DNA of 46,933 nt from an uncultured Clostridia bacterium (lineage in GTDB: Bacteria; Bacillota; Clostridia; Oscillospirales; Acutalibacteraceae): positions 1-46,933 of the forward strand of contig CALWIS010000023.1 in the NCBI GenBank assembly GCA_944380795.1. The letters are read 5' to 3'. Shown here in pieces: positions 8,035 to 16,564 of the stretch (position 1 is the first letter of the stretch; every line of letters starts with the position of its first letter). Position numbers and translations under genes: made by a program. The notes under the pieces were generated by a model that was given only the letters and a program-made list of their open reading frames with translations, was not told where the DNA came from and did not search any database.

Positions 8035-9060
8035 TTAACCTTGGAACTGTTTCAGGAAACGGACGTCATTCTCATAGAACAGACGCAGGTCGTCAATATT
8101 GTACCGGCGCATGACCACACGCTCCAGGCCCATGCCCAGCGCAAAACCGCTGTATTCCTCGGGATCGATGCCGCAGTTGCTCAGCACCTTGGGATGCACC
8201 ATGCCGCAGCCCAAAATCTCGATCCAGCCCTCGCCCTTGCAGAGACGGCAGCCTTCGCCATGGCAGTTAAAGCACTGTACATCCACCTCTGCGGAAGGCT
8301 CGGTAAAGGGGAAGTGGTGGGGGCGGAAGCGCACCACGCTGTCCTCGCCGTACAAACGCTTAACAAAGGTTTCCAGTGTGCCCTTCAGATCGGCAAAAGT
8401 GATTCCCTTGTCCACCACAAGGCCCTCAATCTGATGGAACAGGGGAGAGTGAGTGGCGTCTACAGCGTCGCTGCGATATACGCGGCCGGGGGAAATAATG
8501 CGGATGGGCGGCTTCTGCTTTTCCATCACGCGCACCTGCACCGGGGAGGTCTGGGTGCGAAGAAGAATGTTTTCATTGATATAGAAGGTGTCCTGCGTGT
8601 CGCGAGCAGGGTGGTTCTTGGGAATGTTCAGCGCTTCAAAGTTGTAGTAGTCGGTCTCCACCTCGGGGCCGTCCACGATCTCAAAGCCCATGCCGATAAA
8701 GATCTCCTTGATCTCGTCCAGACCGATGGAAAGGGGGTGCTTGGCACCCATATCGCGGCGTTTGCCGGGCAGGGTCACATCCAGCTTTTCCTCTTCCAGG
8801 CGGCGCTGCTGTTCAGCAGCCTTTACCTCTGCGGCCCGCTGGGTCAGCTCGTTTTCGATGCTGGCCCGTACCTGGTTGGCCAGTTGGCCGATAACGGGGC
8901 GCTCTTCGGCAGAGAGCTTGCCCATCTGCTTTAAAATAGCGGTGAGGGCGCCTTTTTTGCCCAGATACTTGATGCGCAGCTCCTCCAGTGCCTGCTGGCT
9001 GGCGGCGTTCTCCAGTTCTGCTTCCGCTTGGGCGCGGATAGCTTCCAGTTGCTCCTTCAT
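8035..9060 (-). CDS. pheS: Phenylalanine--tRNA ligase alpha subunit
   Basis: 341 aa from ATG at 9060 ([16 protein letters not shown]), the usual length. An N-terminal coiled-coil tRNA-binding arm (about 1-85) is followed by the class II synthetase core: [32 protein letters not shown] (motif 2 region), [20 protein letters not shown], and motif 3 [20 protein letters not shown] near the C-terminus. [18 protein letters not shown] segment is a small Cys cluster found in many PheS proteins. It makes Phe-tRNA with PheT. Expression is controlled by the T-box leader just upstream, which senses uncharged tRNA-Phe. Confidence 0.97.
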   Translation of the reverse strand: MKEQLEAIRAQAEAELENAASQQALEELRIKYLGKKGALTAILKQMGKLSAEERPVIGQLANQVRASIENELTQRAAEVKAAEQQRRLEEEKLDVTLPGKRRDMGAKHPLSIGLDEIKEIFIGMGFEIVDGPEVETDYYNFEALNIPKNHPARDTQDTFYINENILLRTQTSPVQVRVMEKQKPPIRIISPGRVYRSDAVDATHSPLFHQIEGLVVDKGITFADLKGTLETFVKRLYGEDSVVRFRPHHFPFTEPSAEVDVQCFNCHGEGCRLCKGEGWIEILGCGMVHPKVLSNCGIDPEEYSGFALGMGLERVVMRRYNIDDLRLFYENDVRFLKQFQG

Positions 9061-9120
9061 GACAGGAATCAATCCTTTCAAAATATAAATATGGTTCTAT
9101 TGCAGGAAGGGCCGGGAAAA

Positions 9121-9377
9121 CAAAAAGCCTTCACCCCACAAAAGGGGCGAAGGCACAAAACTCCGCGGTACCACCCTTATTTCTGTAAGAACAGAAGCCC
9201 TTACTCTCCTGCGGCCTGTAACGGTGCCGTCCGTCAGCCCCTACAGACAAACGTGTTCAGGGCTGCCACTCCAAAGGGAACTTCACCTTGACCCGTGCGC
9301 AGGCGTGCTTTCAGCCGGGGACACACCCTCTCTGCTCGCCGTGGAAGAGGCTACTTTCCTTTTTCATCGCGTTATAC
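9121..9377 (-). promoter_or_regulatory. T-box leader (tRNA-Phe responsive) of pheS
   Basis: On the minus strand the leader holds the T-box core AAGGGTGGTACCGCGGAG (about 9178-9161) and an intrinsic terminator, GCCTTC-CCCC pairing with GGGG-GAAGGC (9127-9154), followed by CTTTTTG. Upstream lie a Stem I region with a CTGAAAG motif and a plausible UUC (Phe) specifier in GAAGTTCCC (about 9280-9278). In this family uncharged tRNA binds the specifier and the T-box, favouring the antiterminator. Identity as a T-box is certain; the specifier assignment is an inference from position and from the downstream gene. Confidence 0.93.
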
Positions 9378-9383
9378 AACATC

Positions 9384-9412
9384 ATTTTATCACGGTTTAC
9401 AAAGATTGACAA
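9384..9412 (-). promoter_or_regulatory. Sigma-A-type promoter of the pheS T-box leader
   Basis: Minus strand TTGTCA (9412-9407), 17-bp spacer, TAAAAT (9389-9384). Transcription would start about 9377, just before the T-box Stem I. The stretch from here to the divergent promoter at 9528 is AT-rich and shows nothing else. Confidence 0.75.
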
Positions 9413-9527
9413 GGGGTGTGGGGGAGCAAAGAGAAAGTTTTTATAAAATTTTTGATTGCGGCTGTCCGAAAAAAAAGAAAAAGCACAAAAATTTACAATT
9501 TTGTCTCGGGAAAGAAGGTTCCTTTTA

Positions 9528-9556
9528 TTGTAAACCCCAGAAGGCTGTGTTATAAT
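9528..9556 (+). promoter_or_regulatory. Sigma-A-type promoter of the DUF6106-acpS-nnr operon
   Basis: TTGTAA (9528-9533), 17-bp spacer, TATAAT (9551-9556). The first start codon is about 95 bases downstream. A small hairpin AAAAACG-AAATAA-CGTTTTT (9580-9599) lies in the leader. Confidence 0.75.
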
Positions 9557-9651
9557 CACAAAAGAACGCTAAAAAACGCAAAAACGAAATAACGTTTTTG
9601 GAAATCGATATGCGGTTCTGCGAAAGCATTTATTTCAGGAGGGTTCTCTGC

Positions 9652-10182
9652 ATGGACATTTTTACCGAGCAAATCGTAAAACGGAAATTTAACGGAAAGG
9701 ATTGGCTTATCTGCCTAGGTGCTTCTGTAGCAGCTTTTGTGCTGATCTATATTAGTATTTTTATTCTGCTGCCTCTCACCATGATGCCTCTGATTCCCCT
9801 GCTGGTGATCGCCGGTTGTATTTATGGGATCTATTGGGTGTACTCCTTCCGGAATCTGGAATTTGAGTACAGTGTTACCAATGGAGATCTTACAGTGGAT
9901 AAGATCATCAACAAGCGCAGAAGAAAGCGCGTAGTCTCCTTTGATGTGCGGGAAGCTGAAGAAATGGGAAAGTATGATGCCAACCGTTTAGCTCAGCGGG
10001 AAGTGGATAAGCGGCTTATCGCTTCTGTTTCCGATACCGGCGAGAACGCTTGGTATATTTTGGCCCGCACCCCAAAATATGGACGTACTTTGCTGGTGTT
10101 CAGCCCTAATGAAAAGGTACTGGATGGTATCAAGGCTGGGCTTCCTCGTCAGCTGCGATTCGATGTATTCGGTCGGCATTGA
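9652..10182 (+). CDS. DUF6106-like two-helix membrane protein
   Basis: 176 aa. ATG at 9652 follows AGGAGG by 9 bases. After MDIFTEQIVKRKFNGKDWL come two adjacent membrane helices (about 21-42, LGASVAAFVLIYISIFILL, and 44-62, LIPLLVIAGCIYGIYWVYS). A cytosolic beta-rich domain follows with LEFEYSVTNGDLTVDKIINK and RRKRVVSFDVREAEEMGKYD. The pattern matches a family I recall as DUF6106, common in Clostridia and of unknown function; it has the look of a two-helix, PH-like protein. It heads an operon with acpS, whose start overlaps the last 20 bases of this gene, so the two are probably translationally coupled. Confidence 0.75.
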   Translation: MDIFTEQIVKRKFNGKDWLICLGASVAAFVLIYISIFILLPLTMMPLIPLLVIAGCIYGIYWVYSFRNLEFEYSVTNGDLTVDKIINKRRRKRVVSFDVREAEEMGKYDANRLAQREVDKRLIASVSDTGENAWYILARTPKYGRTLLVFSPNEKVLDGIKAGLPRQLRFDVFGRH

Positions 10183-10552
10183 TATGGTGGAGTGCAGCCG
10201 GATCGAAAAGGCTATGAAAAGTCTCCGGTTTGCACAGCGGGTATTCGGCCCCGGAGAACTGGCGTTCTTGCGAGAACGAGGGTATCCTGACGGCCCCGGG
10301 CGGCGATGGATTGAAACTGCCGCTGCCGGATTCTGCGCCAAAGAAGCCTTTGGTAAGGCGATGGGAACCGGTGTCAGAGGGTTCCGCCTTTTTGAGGTGG
10401 AACTGCTTCGGGAAAAAAGCGGGAGGCCGATTTTGCACCTTACCGGTTCGGCGGCAGCGCTGGCGGAGGGAAAAAACTTTGCCGTCAGCGTGACCCACAC
10501 AAAAGAATATGCCTCTGTTGTGGTATTGGCAGAGGAAGCGGCGTGTAAATGA
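10163..10552 (+). CDS. acpS: Holo-[acyl-carrier-protein] synthase
   Basis: 129 aa from ATG at 10163 (MYSVGIDMVECSRIEKAM), inside the end of the upstream gene and without its own clear ribosome site. The AcpS signatures are present: GIDMVECSRI with the Mg-binding Asp, and the FCAKEAFGKAMGTGVRGF block with the second metal/CoA site. The end is FAVSVTHTKEYASVVVLAE. It transfers 4'-phosphopantetheine from CoA to ACP, activating fatty-acid synthesis. Pairing with an nnr gene downstream is common in Clostridia. A longer frame upstream (to 10079) would run through the preceding gene and is not needed. Confidence 0.94.
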   Translation: MYSVGIDMVECSRIEKAMKSLRFAQRVFGPGELAFLRERGYPDGPGRRWIETAAAGFCAKEAFGKAMGTGVRGFRLFEVELLREKSGRPILHLTGSAAALAEGKNFAVSVTHTKEYASVVVLAEEAACK

Positions 10553-10603
10553 ATTTCGTTTATGCGCCGTTTTTATAATAAAACGCGAAAGGAGCGAGGA
10601 GTT

Positions 10604-12142
10604 TTGCGGTATTATAAAAAGCAGCAAATGCAGCAAATGGAGCAGAAAGCGGTGGAGCGGGGCGTCTCTATGGAACAGCTGATGGAGTATGCCGGAGGAG
10701 CAGCGGCCCGCTTTATCCAGCGGAAATATGAGCTTCGAGGCAAGCGGGTGACCATCCTCTGCGGAAAGGGCAATAATGGAGGCGATGGTTATGTAGCGGC
10801 GCGGCTCCTTCGGGAATGCGGGGCTTATGTGTCCATTGTGTTAGCAGAAGGATTCCCTGCCACCGACTTGGCACGGCAGGCTTATGGACGTATGGGAGCC
10901 GGAGTGGTATCCGTAGACTGGGAGCGGGAACCCCGAGCGGTACGGCAGGCGGTGAGCGATGCGGACATTATGATAGATGGGCTGTATGGCTTTGGTTTTC
11001 ACGGCGCGGTATCCGAATATATCGGGGTACTGATTCAACTGGCCAACCAGAGCCGGGCGCCGATCATCGCCCTGGACATTCCCAGCGGGGTGGAGTGCGA
11101 TACGGGAGCGGTTCACGGCCCCTGTATTCGTGCGGATTATACGGTTACCTTTACTGTGCCGAAACCGGGACATATCCTGTACCCGGGACGGGAATTCTGT
11201 GGAGAGGTGATTCCGGCGGCAGCAGGAATCCCTGGAGAAGTAGTGGAGCAGGCTGTCCCAGCTTTGGAAACCTTGGGGCCTGAGAAAATAAAATCCCTAT
11301 TCCATCCTCGGGATTCTCAGAGCAATAAAGGGGATTACGGCAAGCTATTATGTGTCTGCGGCAGCGAGGGCATGGCAGGGGCGGCCATCATGTGTGCTTC
11401 GGCAGGGCTGCGATGCGGCGCGGGCTTGGTAAACCTGGCTTTGCCCCGGAGCATCTATCCCATTGCGGCGGGGCGGCTTTTAGAATCGGTGTTTACGCTC
11501 CTTGATCGGGAAGAGGATGGAAACCTGACACCAGACAGCAGAGAACGGCTGCAAAAAGCGTTGGAAGGGGCGGCAGCCTGCGTGATTGGCTGCGGACTCA
11601 GCACAGCGCCGGGAATCCCGGAACTGGTGGAGGAACTGTTGTTAATTGCCCGGTGTCCGGTGGTGCTGGATGCCGACGGCCTCAATGCGGTATGTAATAA
11701 GCCGGATATTCTCCGGGAAGCAGCCAAGACCAAACCTGTTATCATCACCCCGCATCCTGGGGAGATGGCCCGGTTGATGGGATGCTCCATCCAGGAGGTG
11801 CAGGCGGACCGGTTAGAATCCGCTTCCCGGTTTGCCCGGGAATACGGGGTGATTACGGTACTCAAGGGGGCAGGGACTCTCATCGCTCACCCAGATGGGC
11901 GCACCCTGATGAATCTTACCGGGAACCCCGGCATGGCCCGCGGAGGCAGCGGAGATATTTTGGCGGGAATGGTGGGCTCTTTTGCCGCCCAAGGCATGGA
12001 GCCGCTAAACGCTGCCAGCGCGGCGGTGTATCTTCATGGCTTGGCGGGGGACCGGTGTGCAGCCCGCCTTTCTCAGCAGGGGATGTTGCCCACGGATATG
12101 CTGGGAGAATTCCCGGGATTATTTTTGGAATATGCCCACTAA
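10604..12142 (+). CDS. nnr: Bifunctional NAD(P)H-hydrate epimerase / ADP-dependent NAD(P)H-hydrate dehydratase
   Basis: 512 aa from TTG at 10604, chosen because AAAGGAG lies 9 bases upstream and homologues begin with a Y-x-x-x-Q-M segment (RYYKKQQMQQMEQKAVERG). An ATG at 10562 has no ribosome site. The N-terminal half (1-215) is the epimerase (YjeF_N): CGKGNNGGDGYVAARLL, DGLYGFGFHG, ALDIPSGVECDTG. The C-terminal half (about 225-512) is the ribokinase-like dehydratase: NKGDYGKLLCVCGS, AGLRCGAGLVNLA, VVLDADGLNAV, ITPHPGEMARLMG and GNPGMARGGSGDILAGM. It repairs hydrated NADH/NADPH. It is the last gene of the acpS operon, ended by a strong terminator in repeat copy B. Confidence 0.95.
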   Translation: MRYYKKQQMQQMEQKAVERGVSMEQLMEYAGGAAARFIQRKYELRGKRVTILCGKGNNGGDGYVAARLLRECGAYVSIVLAEGFPATDLARQAYGRMGAGVVSVDWEREPRAVRQAVSDADIMIDGLYGFGFHGAVSEYIGVLIQLANQSRAPIIALDIPSGVECDTGAVHGPCIRADYTVTFTVPKPGHILYPGREFCGEVIPAAAGIPGEVVEQAVPALETLGPEKIKSLFHPRDSQSNKGDYGKLLCVCGSEGMAGAAIMCASAGLRCGAGLVNLALPRSIYPIAAGRLLESVFTLLDREEDGNLTPDSRERLQKALEGAAACVIGCGLSTAPGIPELVEELLLIARCPVVLDADGLNAVCNKPDILREAAKTKPVIITPHPGEMARLMGCSIQEVQADRLESASRFAREYGVITVLKGAGTLIAHPDGRTLMNLTGNPGMARGGSGDILAGMVGSFAAQGMEPLNAASAAVYLHGLAGDRCAARLSQQGMLPTDMLGEFPGLFLEYAH

Positions 12143-12186
12143 AAAAGGATTGTATTCCTATTAGATTACACAAGCCAAAAGTTTTA

Positions 12187-12405
12187 AGGGGAAACCCCAG
12201 ACGTGGGTTTCCCCTCAAAAACAGCCCACTGGGCTGTTTTTTCATCTCTTCCTGCGTTTTTGAGTTCATAAAATGTTCCGCTCTCTGCGGAGAGCGGCGC
12301 AAAGGAGCTTTGCCCCTTTGGAAACCCCACCCCCTTTTATAAAAAGGGGACGAAAATTTTTGTGTCACGGGAAAGCAAATGCGAATTACAAACTGTTTCC
12401 ACGCG
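12187..12405. repeat. Interspersed hairpin-chain repeat, copy B (inverted)
   Basis: Reverse-oriented relative to copies A and C. From low to high coordinates: AGGGGAAACCC/GGGTTTCCCCT (12187-12215), AAAAACAGCCC/GGGCTGTTTTT (12217-12241), CCGCTCTCTGCGGAGAGCGG (12278-12297, the exact reverse complement of the copy C module), AAAGGAGCTTTGCCCCTTT, the palindrome CCCCTTTTATAAAAAGGGG, GGACGAAAATTTTTG, and TTCCACGCG (12397-12405). It fills the whole gap between nnr and the convergent URO-D-like gene. Confidence 0.82.
12217..12242 (+). terminator. Rho-independent terminator of the acpS-nnr operon (in repeat B)
   Basis: AAAAACAGCCC, ACT loop, GGGCTGTTTTTT. The stem is perfect and its own 3' arm supplies the T run. 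It would work on either strand. It lies 75 bases after the nnr stop. Confidence 0.85.
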
Positions 12406-12412
12406 AATTTAT

Positions 12413-13405
12413 TTATGTAGCTTTTTCTGCATACTCCCGCAGTAAACGGACATAGATACGGTATTGCTCCATGGAAACATCCGGCGGCGTCTGATGATCT
12501 ACACTGGGGATATAGCCGCCGCTTTTCATGGCGGGCAGCAGCCGTTCAAACTCCTCACGCATAGCCTCTTCTCCCAAGTGCATGATGGTCTTATCATAGC
12601 CCCCTACCATGAGCCACTTGGGGTGCTCCCGGCGAATACGGTTCACGTCCACTCCTGCCTGCCGCTCTAAAGGCAATACGCCTTCGATGCCTGCTTCTTG
12701 GAACCAAGGGATCAAGGGTTCCACATTGCCGTCGGTGTCGATGAGCACCCGGACTCCATATTTTTTCAGCACAGGGATCACTTGCCGGTAGTAAGGGAGC
12801 ATGAATTCCTCGAACAGTTCCCGGGAGATCATAGGCCCATGGTTATAGGACATATCCTCGGCAAAGGTCATAAATTCCGGCTCCATTACCGGCAGCAACT
12901 GCTCCAAACAGCGCAGCTGGAAGTCCACCAGATCTTGATTCATCCGGTGCATCAGTTCCGGTTCGTCGTAAAAAGCGTATAGGTGGCTCTCAATGCCAAA
13001 CAAGGTGCGCGGGAACCAGAAAAAGCCTTCTAATGTCAGCCATTGGGCATAGTCTCCCTTTTGATGATCCTCCCGCCATTGCTGGGCGGTTTCCACTGCC
13101 TGCCGGATATTCTCTTCTGGAAACAGCAGGGGTTTCATGGCTTCGTATCCTGCCTCGTCCCATAAAATCCCCGCCCCATGGGAAGCAGGTTGAGGGCACT
13201 TGCCGCTTTTGGGGGATACCCAGATTTGGCGCAGTGGGTCAAGACCAAACCAATTTTGCAGGGTGTCCGGGCCGTCCAAGGATGGGGCGCCTTCTTTTTG
13301 CCATCTATCCGTGGTAAGGTTCCACCAGGTTGCCCACTCCACCATGGGAAGGCGGTCTGGCTTTTGATAGTTTAATACAGCTTGTACTCGTTCCCGATTG
13401 GTCAT
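12413..13405 (-). CDS. Uroporphyrinogen decarboxylase-family protein
   Basis: 330 aa. ATG at 13405 is preceded by GGGGGAGTTCTCC. MTNRERVQAVLNYQKPDRLP is a typical start for URO-D-like proteins outside heme synthesis (methylcobamide:CoM methyltransferase relatives). Further marks are PEFMTFAEDMSYNHGPMIS, a YYRQVIPVLKKYGVRVLIDTDGN barrel strand with the conserved Asp, and EREAGVDVN-type ends. The heme-type N-terminal RPVWxMRQAG motif is absent, so it is not HemE. A role in methyl transfer or demethylation of small substrates is inferred. It is divergent from an AraC regulator with 94 bases between the starts, a common regulator-target arrangement. A related but broken gene lies at 1308-2320. 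Confidence 0.85.
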   Translation of the reverse strand: MTNRERVQAVLNYQKPDRLPMVEWATWWNLTTDRWQKEGAPSLDGPDTLQNWFGLDPLRQIWVSPKSGKCPQPASHGAGILWDEAGYEAMKPLLFPEENIRQAVETAQQWREDHQKGDYAQWLTLEGFFWFPRTLFGIESHLYAFYDEPELMHRMNQDLVDFQLRCLEQLLPVMEPEFMTFAEDMSYNHGPMISRELFEEFMLPYYRQVIPVLKKYGVRVLIDTDGNVEPLIPWFQEAGIEGVLPLERQAGVDVNRIRREHPKWLMVGGYDKTIMHLGEEAMREEFERLLPAMKSGGYIPSVDHQTPPDVSMEQYRIYVRLLREYAEKAT

Positions 13406-13437
13406 GGAGAACTCCCCCTTGTGTTGTTGGTGCTTTC

Positions 13438-13466
13438 AGTATATACTAAAACCAATAACAATTAAA
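13438..13466 (-). promoter_or_regulatory. Possible promoter of the URO-D-like gene
   Basis: Minus strand TTTAAT (13466-13461), 17-bp spacer, TATACT (13443-13438). The -35 box is weak. The -10 region overlaps a palindrome AGTATATACT, a possible operator in the divergent region shared with the AraC gene. Confidence 0.4.
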
Positions 13467-13499
13467 CCGTTAAAAACGCGGATTTTCGGGGGTGAAATT

Positions 13500-14366
13500 G
13501 TGGAAGAAACGTTGCGGATGCCTGGAGGCTTTTCTATTCAAACCGTAGGAGTAAATCTTCCATGTCAAGCCCATTCCCATGATTTTTTAGAGTTGGCCTA
13601 CATCAAGTCCGGATGGGCGCTGCATACCCTGAACCACAGCCAACGCCGCTTGCAGGCAGGAGATTTTATGCTGGTGGATTTTGGGGAAGTGCACAGTTAC
13701 GATGAAGGCAGCCTAGACCTGACGGTGATCAACTGCTTGTTTCAGCCCGCTATGGTGGATCCGGCTTTGAGCCATTGCCGCAGCTTTTCTTTGCTGTTGA
13801 ATAGCTGTGTACCCGGTATGGGTTTTGCTGGGGCCACATTGGGGAACAAGCTGCTCCATGACGATTCCGGCAACATTTTGTCGATCTTGGAGCGACTAGA
13901 AGGAGAGGTGCGCCAGCAGGCAGTAGGGTATCTGCCCATGCTGCGCATCCTCCTTTTGGATCTTATTATTCAAATTATCCGGCAGATGGGGATGCAGGCT
14001 CCCTGCCGTCCTGGAGTGGAAGTGGGCTGGATTCTGGAGGAGATTAGCCGTAACGCTGCCGCGCCCCATTTACTCAGCGAGTATGCCCGGCGGTTCCAGA
14101 TGCGCCCGGAGGCGTTAAGCCGGATGTTCCAACAGCAGGTGGGAGAGGGCTTCGCCCACTATCTGCGGCGTAAACGGATAGAACTTGCCTGCCGGCTGCT
14201 TTTGGATACCCAGGAGCCGGTGCCGATGATTGCAGAAAAATGTGGCTATTTGGATGGTAAGGCCTTTCGGGAAGCCTTCCATCAGGTGACCGGCGTTTCT
14301 CCGCGGGAATACCGCAGCCGAAATCGAGCTGCCGCCTTTTCTTCCCCTATGCTGCGGATGGGTTAG
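13500..14366 (+). CDS. AraC-family transcriptional regulator
   Basis: 288 aa from GTG at 13500 (GGGGGTGAAATT upstream); the frame extends upstream through the promoter region but without a ribosome site. The N-terminal cupin sensor domain (about 1-130) has [20 protein letters not shown] and [18 protein letters not shown]. The C-terminal double HTH (about 190-275) shows [40 protein letters not shown] and the family signature [20 protein letters not shown] then TGVSPREYR. It probably senses a small ligand through the cupin and controls the divergent URO-D-like gene, which is an inference from position. Its end overlaps the convergent sigE end by 4 bases. Confidence 0.92.
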   Translation: MEETLRMPGGFSIQTVGVNLPCQAHSHDFLELAYIKSGWALHTLNHSQRRLQAGDFMLVDFGEVHSYDEGSLDLTVINCLFQPAMVDPALSHCRSFSLLLNSCVPGMGFAGATLGNKLLHDDSGNILSILERLEGEVRQQAVGYLPMLRILLLDLIIQIIRQMGMQAPCRPGVEVGWILEEISRNAAAPHLLSEYARRFQMRPEALSRMFQQQVGEGFAHYLRRKRIELACRLLLDTQEPVPMIAEKCGYLDGKAFREAFHQVTGVSPREYRSRNRAAAFSSPMLRMG

Positions 14367-15091
14367 CCTGCCGCCCGCTCCAAATCCCGGCGCAGCCTCT
14401 GGATGATCCGCTTTTCCAGCCGGGATATGTAGGATTGAGAGATTCCCAAACTGTCGGCTACCTCCTTTTGAGTGTGTTCCTTGTGGGAACCAAGGCCAAA
14501 CCGCAGCTCCATAATGGTTTGTTCCCGAGGAGTAAGATGGGATACGGCTTCTAGCAATAGTGCTTCTTCTGCCTCCTGTTCAATTCCCCGGTTGACGGTG
14601 TTGGGGTCACTGCCAAGAATGTCAGAGAGTAAAAGCTCGTTGCCGTCCCAATCCACGTTGAGGGGATCGTCGATGGATACCTCATTTTTCAGCTGGCTGC
14701 TTTTGCGCAGGTACATGAGAATCTCGTTCTCAATGCACCGGGAAGCGTAAGTGGCCAGCTTGATTTTTTTCTCTGGACGGAAGGTGTTCACTGCTTTGAT
14801 AAGGCCAATGGTACCAATGGAGATGAGATCCTCCACTCCGGCCCCTGGGGATTCGAATTTCCGGGCAATATACACCACCAGCCGTAGGTTGTGGGTAATG
14901 AGCTTTTCCCGAGAAGGGTTTTCCCCTCTTCTAATGGCATCCATAATAGCATCTTCTTCTTCCCGATTTAGGGGTGGGGGAAGGGTATCCGGTCCATTGA
15001 TATAGTAGATCTCCTTTGGCGCTCCATAACGTGATAGGCTGTAGAGCCATCTATTCCAGATTTTCTTCCACCAACGTATCACTGTGTTCAT
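14363..15091 (-). CDS. sigE: RNA polymerase sporulation sigma-E factor (pro-form)
   Basis: 242 aa from ATG at 15091 (AAAGGAG 8 bases upstream). The amphipathic pro-sequence ([19 protein letters not shown]) is followed by the conserved processing zone [13 protein letters not shown]. Region 2 is almost invariant: [56 protein letters not shown], then [16 protein letters not shown]. Region 4 carries [17 protein letters not shown] and [20 protein letters not shown]. This is the mother-cell sigma factor made inactive and cleaved by SpoIIGA. The gene starts 14 bases after spoIIGA. The usual third gene, sigG, does not follow; the neighbour is a convergent AraC gene. Confidence 0.97.
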   Translation of the reverse strand: MNTVIRWWKKIWNRWLYSLSRYGAPKEIYYINGPDTLPPPLNREEEDAIMDAIRRGENPSREKLITHNLRLVVYIARKFESPGAGVEDLISIGTIGLIKAVNTFRPEKKIKLATYASRCIENEILMYLRKSSQLKNEVSIDDPLNVDWDGNELLLSDILGSDPNTVNRGIEQEAEEALLLEAVSHLTPREQTIMELRFGLGSHKEHTQKEVADSLGISQSYISRLEKRIIQRLRRDLERAAG

Positions 15092-15105
15092 TCCGGTTGC
15101 TCCTT

Positions 15106-15948
15106 TCAATCAAATACGGTGGGGGGCACCAATACCTGGAACTGCCCGCCGCCCAACTTCTGGCTGCATACTGCTACCCAGCAGCCGGCAAGCTGCCGGG
15201 TCTCCTTTCCGGTGGTGATTTCTAGTTTTTCTGGCAAAAAACCCGGCAGTGCGCCTTCCCCCGAAACGGCGTGATAGGGAATCATGCGGATGCCCTCCTG
15301 CCAGGGGTCACCACCCTCCTGCAGTAAACAGGCAGGCATGACGCTGCCCAGCGCCTGCTTTTCGGTTACCAGGGCGGGCTTGTGAGAAAAGGGTTCCGCC
15401 AAAGTGCAGCCGGTGTCGATCTTGCCGTAAAGCACCCGAGAGGTCCCATGCCAGGTCACGGTTACCGTGCAGAACCGGCTCTTAGGTTCTCGAGGCTCCG
15501 TTACCCGGCGAAGCAATGCCATAGCCCCATAAGCCGCCGATGCTAGAAAAAGCAGAAGTAGGGGGGAGATGGGCAGATATAACACCCCGTTCTGCATGAG
15601 CATCCCGGAAGCGGGATTCATGGCACATAAAGCCAGCATGACCCCGGCAAAACCAAAGCTAGAAAGGTACAAAAGCCCCAGCAGCTTGCAGAACAACCTT
15701 TTGGACACCGGGAAAAAGCAGGCCAGTACCATACTGGCCGAAAGAGCCAGCCGGTAAAGAAGGGAGACGTTCCAATGCGGCTGGGGTAGAAAGATAATCA
15801 AAGAACCCAGTGCTCCGGCGCAAGCTCCCAGAAATACTCTGCCCCGTCCCACCGGCACATGGAGGAAACCACGTACCGAAAGCAGTAAAAAGTAATTGAC
15901 CAACAGGTTTACCAGAATCAGCATATCTATGTAGATGGTCTGTTTCAT
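15106..15948 (-). CDS. spoIIGA: SpoIIGA, pro-sigma-E processing aspartic protease
   Basis: 280 aa from ATG at 15948 (AGGGGGCG upstream). Five membrane helices fill about residues 5-165 ([91 protein letters not shown]). The C-terminal cytosolic domain has the catalytic motif [13 protein letters not shown] (Asp-Thr-Gly) and [18 protein letters not shown]. As in Bacillus, it would be activated by SpoIIR across the septum and cleave pro-sigma-E. It is transcribed directly ahead of sigE. A candidate promoter with 22-bp spacing lies upstream. Confidence 0.95.
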   Translation of the reverse strand: MKQTIYIDMLILVNLLVNYFLLLSVRGFLHVPVGRGRVFLGACAGALGSLIIFLPQPHWNVSLLYRLALSASMVLACFFPVSKRLFCKLLGLLYLSSFGFAGVMLALCAMNPASGMLMQNGVLYLPISPLLLLFLASAAYGAMALLRRVTEPREPKSRFCTVTVTWHGTSRVLYGKIDTGCTLAEPFSHKPALVTEKQALGSVMPACLLQEGGDPWQEGIRMIPYHAVSGEGALPGFLPEKLEITTGKETRQLAGCWVAVCSQKLGGGQFQVLVPPTVFD

Positions 15949-15982
15949 ACATCGCCCCCTTTGGTTTTTGCCTGCCGGTTCC

Positions 15983-16016
15983 AGTATACCTTGGAAGCCG
16001 TGTCCGTTTCTGTCAC
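15983..16016 (-). promoter_or_regulatory. Candidate spoIIG-type promoter (22-bp spacer)
   Basis: Minus strand GTGACA (16016-16011), then 22 bp, then TATACT (15988-15983), 35 bases before the spoIIGA start. The Bacillus spoIIG promoter is known for the same abnormal 22-bp spacing, rescued by Spo0A~P. A TTGTC core resembling half of a 0A box (TTTGTCRAA) lies just upstream in GGCTTGTCTACAGG. The boxes are seen; Spo0A control is inferred. Confidence 0.5.
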
Positions 16017-16042
16017 AACCAGCCTGTAGACAAGCCAAAGTA

Positions 16043-16073
16043 AAAAAGAATGCCGGCAGGGGGCCTGCCGGCA
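16043..16073 (-). terminator. Rho-independent terminator after the coat-like genes
   Basis: TGCCGGCAGG (16051-16060) pairs perfectly with CCTGCCGGCA (16064-16073). On the minus strand it is followed by TTCTTTTTTAC. It separates the upstream coat-like operon from spoIIGA. Confidence 0.92.
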
Positions 16074-16078
16074 TGGTG

Positions 16079-16321
16079 TTATCCTTGTGCCTGTTTCTGC
16101 ACACGCTGTATGGCTTCGGGAGAAGCAGGGATGGGGTGCACCCATTCCCGCTTTTTCATCTCATCTTGCAGTTCTCCCTGGATCAGGAATTCCTCATTGA
16201 GCACGTTCCATACGGTATCCCGAAACTGGGGGGTGGTACACCCTGCCGCCAGCCTGCCGCAATGAAAAGCAAGCTGGTTCTGTACCGCCAAAATATCGGT
16301 GAATATCATTTTTTCATCCAT
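16079..16321 (-). CDS. Small CotF-like spore coat protein (putative)
   Basis: 80 aa. The helical body MIFTDILAVQNQLAFHCGRL, then AGCTTPQFRDTVWNVLNEEF and IQGELQDEMKKREW, resembles half of a coat protein F (ferritin-like four-helix) domain: a long helix ending in a Cys-Thr-x-P break, then an EE-x-x-x-Q-x-E-x-x-x-E-M helix. A Trp and a Pro-rich end (WVHPIPASPEAIQ) match small Clostridia CotF-like proteins. It is the second of two such genes in a row, next to spoIIGA-sigE, which fits a sporulation role. Assignment rests on pattern memory. Confidence 0.65.
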   Translation of the reverse strand: MDEKMIFTDILAVQNQLAFHCGRLAAGCTTPQFRDTVWNVLNEEFLIQGELQDEMKKREWVHPIPASPEAIQRVQKQAQG

Positions 16322-16342
16322 GTCTGTCGCCGCCTTTTTGAT

Positions 16343-16531
16343 TTACTGGGTAGAGAGGGCTTCCGAAAGCTGTTCCATCAGCATCCGATGCCGGCCTGCC
16401 AAGCTTTCTAGCTTCATGCGCAGCTGGGGGTCATCACATTGGGGCGCGTAGGCCAGGCACTTTTCTTCCATCAATTTTTCTAAATGGAGCTGCTCCTCCA
16501 AAAGAAGCAGTTCTTTTTCTGTGGGCTGCAT
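16343..16531 (-). CDS. Small helical protein, probable coat-associated partner
   Basis: 62 aa with a strong ribosome site (AAAAAAGGAGG, 6 bases before ATG 16531). Nearly all helix: EKELLLLEEQLHLEKLMEEK, a CDDPQLR break, then LESLAGRHRMLMEQLSEAL. The two-helix layout with a D-x-P-x-L turn resembles the other half of ferritin-like CotF domains and complements the 80-aa protein 21 bases downstream. The two may pair; that is an inference. No enzymatic motif is seen. Confidence 0.6.
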   Translation of the reverse strand: MQPTEKELLLLEEQLHLEKLMEEKCLAYAPQCDDPQLRMKLESLAGRHRMLMEQLSEALSTQ

Positions 16532-16564
16532 TCCGCTCCTCCTTTTTTGCCGCTCCTGCGCCGG

